Source: Stenotrophomonas acidaminiphila (GTDB lineage Bacteria; Pseudomonadota; Gammaproteobacteria; Xanthomonadales; Xanthomonadaceae). Taken from it: a DNA stretch of 64,000 bases. Location: positions 1 to 64,000 of the forward strand of contig NZ_LDJO01000051.1 of assembly GCF_001431595.1 (NCBI RefSeq), given 5' to 3'. How positions within the stretch are numbered: position 1 is the stretch's first letter; every line of letters begins with the position of its first letter. The position numbers and the translations under genes were made by a program. Of this stretch, positions 60,965 to 64,000 are shown piece by piece. The notes beneath the pieces are model-generated. The model saw nothing but the letters and a program-made list of their open reading frames with translations. It ran no database searches and was not told the origin of the DNA.

Positions 60965-61759
60965 TCAGTGTCCAGCAGGCAGGAACAGCAGCAGTGCGGC
61001 GCCCAGGGCCATCCTGTATACAGCGAAGCCCGTGAAGCGATGGTGCTTGATGTAGCCCAGCAGCCACTTCACCACCACGAAGCCGGTCACCACGGCGGCG
61101 GCGAAGGCGATGCCGACGTCGCTCCATGCCTCGTGCGCGAGCTGGCCACGGCGGGCCAGCTCGAAAAATGCGTAGCCGCTGGCGGCGAACATGGTCGGGA
61201 TGCCGACCAGGAACACGAATTCGGCGGCGGACGAGCGCCGGCTCAGGCCCAGCAGCATGGCCAGGAAGATCGCCGCGGCCGACCGCGAGGTACCGGGGAA
61301 CACGCCGGCCACCACCTGCGCCAGGCCCACGCCGACGGCGACTTTCCAGGTGACGGTGTCGCGGTCGGGCAGGCGTGCGGCGAAGCGTTCGGCCAGCAGC
61401 ATCCACACGCCGCCGAAGACCAGCGCCCAGGCTATCGGGGTGACGGTTTCCGGCAGCTGCCAGCCGGCCATGCGTACCGGCAGGCCGACCGCCGCGGTCA
61501 CCAGGAACGCGGTGGCCAGCTTGAGCACGTAATCGCGGTTGCCCGGTTCGTGCAGGCCGGTGGCCAGCGACCACAGCCGCTGCCGGAACACCAGGGCGAC
61601 GGAGAGGATGGCGCCGGCCTGGATGACGATGTTGAAGAAGTCCGAGCGGTGGCCCAGCCAGCGTTCGGCGATCAGCAGGTGGCCGGTGCTGGAAACGGGG
61701 AGGAATTCGGTGAGGCCTTCGAGGATGCCAAGCAGCAAAGCGGAAATCGGGTCGGACAT
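60965..61759 (-). CDS. uppP: Undecaprenyl-diphosphatase
   Basis: UppP (BacA) recycles undecaprenyl diphosphate to the monophosphate carrier used for peptidoglycan synthesis. The 264-residue integral membrane protein shows the family motifs GILEGLTEFLPVSSTGHL with the (E/Q)xxxE glutamates, and GVFPGTSRSAAAIF (PGxSRSxxT-type), plus about eight membrane spans. I start at the MSDPISALLLG methionine (61759); MLMS would start at 61765. The gene is divergent from glnA. Confidence 0.92.
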   Translation of the reverse strand: MSDPISALLLGILEGLTEFLPVSSTGHLLIAERWLGHRSDFFNIVIQAGAILSVALVFRQRLWSLATGLHEPGNRDYVLKLATAFLVTAAVGLPVRMAGWQLPETVTPIAWALVFGGVWMLLAERFAARLPDRDTVTWKVAVGVGLAQVVAGVFPGTSRSAAAIFLAMLLGLSRRSSAAEFVFLVGIPTMFAASGYAFFELARRGQLAHEAWSDVGIAFAAAVVTGFVVVKWLLGYIKHHRFTGFAVYRMALGAALLLFLPAGH

Positions 61760-61807
61760 GAGCATGGACGGGCGAATGACCGGCAAAGCATAGAGCATCG
61801 CCGCGCA

Positions 61808-61854
61808 TGCACTTGCATGGTGCGTGACTGGGGTTAATGCACCTGATTGGTGCA
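61808..61854 (+). promoter_or_regulatory. Two NtrC-type enhancer sites upstream of glnA
   Basis: TGCACCTGATTGGTGCA at 61838-61854 is a perfect match to the NtrC consensus TGCACY-N5-GGTGCA. TGCACTTGCATGGTGCG at 61808-61824 matches with one change. Their centres (61816 and 61846) are 30 bases apart, about three helical turns, so both face the same side of the DNA. They lie about 127 and 97 bases before the predicted glnA start, the same arrangement as in enteric glnA. Confidence 0.85.
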
Positions 61855-61915
61855 TTACGGCCGGGTGCAGGCCGGTGCAGCGCTTTGAAAACAAGGAGTT
61901 GCCTGCCTCCAGAAG

Positions 61916-61933
61916 TTGGCACGCGAGTTGCTG
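61916..61933 (+). promoter_or_regulatory. Sigma-54 promoter of glnA
   Basis: TTGGCACGCGAGTTGCTG at 61916-61933 matches the sigma-54 consensus (TTGGCACG-N4-TTGCT). GG at 61918-61919 and GC at 61930-61931 are separated by exactly 10 bases. Transcription would begin near 61943, giving a short leader to the ATG at 61971. With the NtrC sites this makes glnA nitrogen-regulated. Confidence 0.9.
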
Positions 61934-61970
61934 TAGACAGCGCACGCCACTTCCACCGAGGTTTTGCCCG

Positions 61971-63380
61971 ATGTCCCTGGAAAATATCGAGAAGCTCATC
62001 AAGGACAACCAGATCGAGTTCGTCGATCTGCGTTTCGTCGACATGCGCGGCATCGAGCAGCACGTGACCTTCCCGGTCTCGATCATCGAACCGTCGCTGT
62101 TCGAGGAAGGCAAGATGTTCGATGGCAGCTCGATCGCCGGCTGGAAGGGCATCGCCGAATCGGACATGGTGCTGATGCCGGACCCGGCCAGCGCCTACGT
62201 CGACCCGTTCTACGCCGACCCGACCCTGGTGCTGACCTGCGACGTGCTCGACCCGGCCACCATGCAGGGTTATGGCCGTTGCCCGCGCGGCATCGCCAAG
62301 CGCGCCGAGGCCTACCTGAAGTCTTCGGGCATCGCCGACCTGGCGTTCTTCGGCCCGGAACCGGAATTCTTCATCTTCGACTCGGTCCAGTTCGCCAACG
62401 ACATGGGCCACACCTTCTTCAAGATCAACTCCGAGGAAGGCGCCTGGAACACCGGCAAGCACTATGACGGCGCCAACAGCGGCTACCGTCCCACCGTGAA
62501 GGGCGGCTACTTCCCGGTGCCGCCGACCGATTCGCTGCACGACATCCGCGCCGAGATGTGCAAGGTGCTGACCCAGGTCGGCATCGAAGTCGAGGTGCAC
62601 CACCACGAGGTGGCCAACGCCGGCCAGTGCGAGATCGGCGCCAAGTTCAACACGCTGGTGACCAAGGCCGACGAACTGCAGCGCATGAAGCACGTCATCA
62701 AGAACGTGGCGCACCGCAACGGCAAGACCGTGACCTTCATGCCCAAGCCGCTGGTCGGCGACAACGGCAGCGGCATGCACGTGCACCAGTCGCTGGCGAA
62801 GGAGGGCAAGAACCTGTTCTCCGGCGACGGTTACGGCGGCCTGTCGCAGATGGCGCTGTGGTACATCGGCGGCATCTTCAAGCACGCCCGCGCGATCAAT
62901 GCCTTCAGCAACTCCGGCACCAACAGCTACAAGCGCCTGGTGCCCGGTTTCGAAGCACCCGTGATGCTGGCCTACTCGGCGCGCAACCGCTCGGCGTCGT
63001 GCCGCATCCCGTGGGTGTCCAACCCGAAGGCGCGGCGCATCGAGATGCGCTTCCCCGACCCGATCCAATCCGGCTACCTGACCTTCACCGCGCTGATGAT
63101 GGCCGGCCTGGACGGCATCCGTAACCAGATCGACCCGGGCGCGCCGAGCGACAAGGACCTGTACGACCTGCCGCCGGAGGAAGAGAAGCTGATCCCGCAG
63201 GTCTGCTCCTCGCTGGACCAGGCGCTGGAAGCGCTGGACAAGGACCGCGAGTTCCTCAAGGCCGGCGGCGTGATGAGCGACGACTTCATCGATGCCTACA
63301 TCGCGCTGAAGATGAAGGAAGTGACCGCGTTCCGCGCGGCCACCCACCCGCTGGAGTACCAGCTGTACTACGCCAGCTGA
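61971..63380 (+). CDS. glnA: Glutamine synthetase type I
   Basis: Glutamine synthetase joins ammonium and glutamate using ATP. The 469-residue length, [37 protein letters not shown] and [10 protein letters not shown] mark the type I dodecameric enzyme. The adenylylation site is present as [10 protein letters not shown] (Tyr near residue 398), so activity is controlled by GlnE and PII. The ATG at 61971 has GAGG 8 bases upstream. Confidence 0.97.
   Translation: MSLENIEKLIKDNQIEFVDLRFVDMRGIEQHVTFPVSIIEPSLFEEGKMFDGSSIAGWKGIAESDMVLMPDPASAYVDPFYADPTLVLTCDVLDPATMQGYGRCPRGIAKRAEAYLKSSGIADLAFFGPEPEFFIFDSVQFANDMGHTFFKINSEEGAWNTGKHYDGANSGYRPTVKGGYFPVPPTDSLHDIRAEMCKVLTQVGIEVEVHHHEVANAGQCEIGAKFNTLVTKADELQRMKHVIKNVAHRNGKTVTFMPKPLVGDNGSGMHVHQSLAKEGKNLFSGDGYGGLSQMALWYIGGIFKHARAINAFSNSGTNSYKRLVPGFEAPVMLAYSARNRSASCRIPWVSNPKARRIEMRFPDPIQSGYLTFTALMMAGLDGIRNQIDPGAPSDKDLYDLPPEEEKLIPQVCSSLDQALEALDKDREFLKAGGVMSDDFIDAYIALKMKEVTAFRAATHPLEYQLYYAS

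Positions 63381-64000
<620 letters not shown>

Overview
The window is a GC-rich (about 70 %) chromosomal segment. It looks like a gammaproteobacterium of the Xanthomonadaceae (Stenotrophomonas, Pseudoxanthomonas, Luteimonas or Lysobacter type). The reasons are the strong G/C third-position bias, the xanthomonad form of methylglyoxal synthase, a full-length fused indolepyruvate ferredoxin oxidoreductase, I78-type inhibitor lipoproteins, and the glnA-glnB order behind an NtrC/sigma-54 control region. The genus assignment is inference. Genes are closely packed: no gene-free stretch exceeds 300 bases, and I saw no tRNA, rRNA, CRISPR array, insertion sequence or prophage.

Layout. 1-8.5 kb: a terminator, a remnant of fabB, methylglyoxal synthase, glutamate synthase (gltB-gltD, minus strand) and two small I78-family lipoproteins. 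8.6-12.1 kb: a saccharopine-dehydrogenase-like protein, then a BlaI/BlaR1-like repressor and membrane peptidase pair behind two BlaI-type operators. 12.1-15.8 kb: an overlapping exonuclease/helicase pair resembling the Bacillus MrfA-MrfB repair system. 15.9-24.3 kb: small membrane and secreted proteins, a thymidylate-kinase-like protein, RlmF, an OmpA-type lipoprotein and an M61 peptidase.

24.5-37.1 kb (minus strand) is the most distinctive region. It holds nine co-oriented genes: two Tat-exported TldD-type metalloproteases, a TldE-like partner with no signal, a DUF4159 protein, a MoxR ATPase, a DUF58 protein, a BatA-type membrane protein, a DUF4175-like membrane protein with a His-rich loop, and a second large membrane protein. 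Five of the eight junctions are overlaps or gaps of under 25 bases. M61 peptidase paralogues lie on both sides. I read this as one envelope system for peptide processing or peptidase maturation, which is a hypothesis.

37.2-64 kb: a DUF938 methyltransferase, the second M61 peptidase, indolepyruvate ferredoxin oxidoreductase, a TPR protein, a beta-propeller-like lipoprotein, a Ycf46-type AAA ATPase, a ParA ATPase, SixA, YceI, a phospholipase-D-type cardiolipin synthase, DUF2945, DUF488, a hotdog thioesterase, a PAS-PAS-GAF-GGDEF-EAL regulator, an acyltransferase, a YheT hydrolase, a TPR-sulfotransferase, a PEBP protein, a META/DUF4377 lipoprotein, UppP, glnA and the start of glnB. Glutamine synthetase and PII at one end and glutamate synthase at the other together make up the ammonium-assimilation pathway. 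Two NtrC-like sites and a sigma-54 promoter precede glnA.
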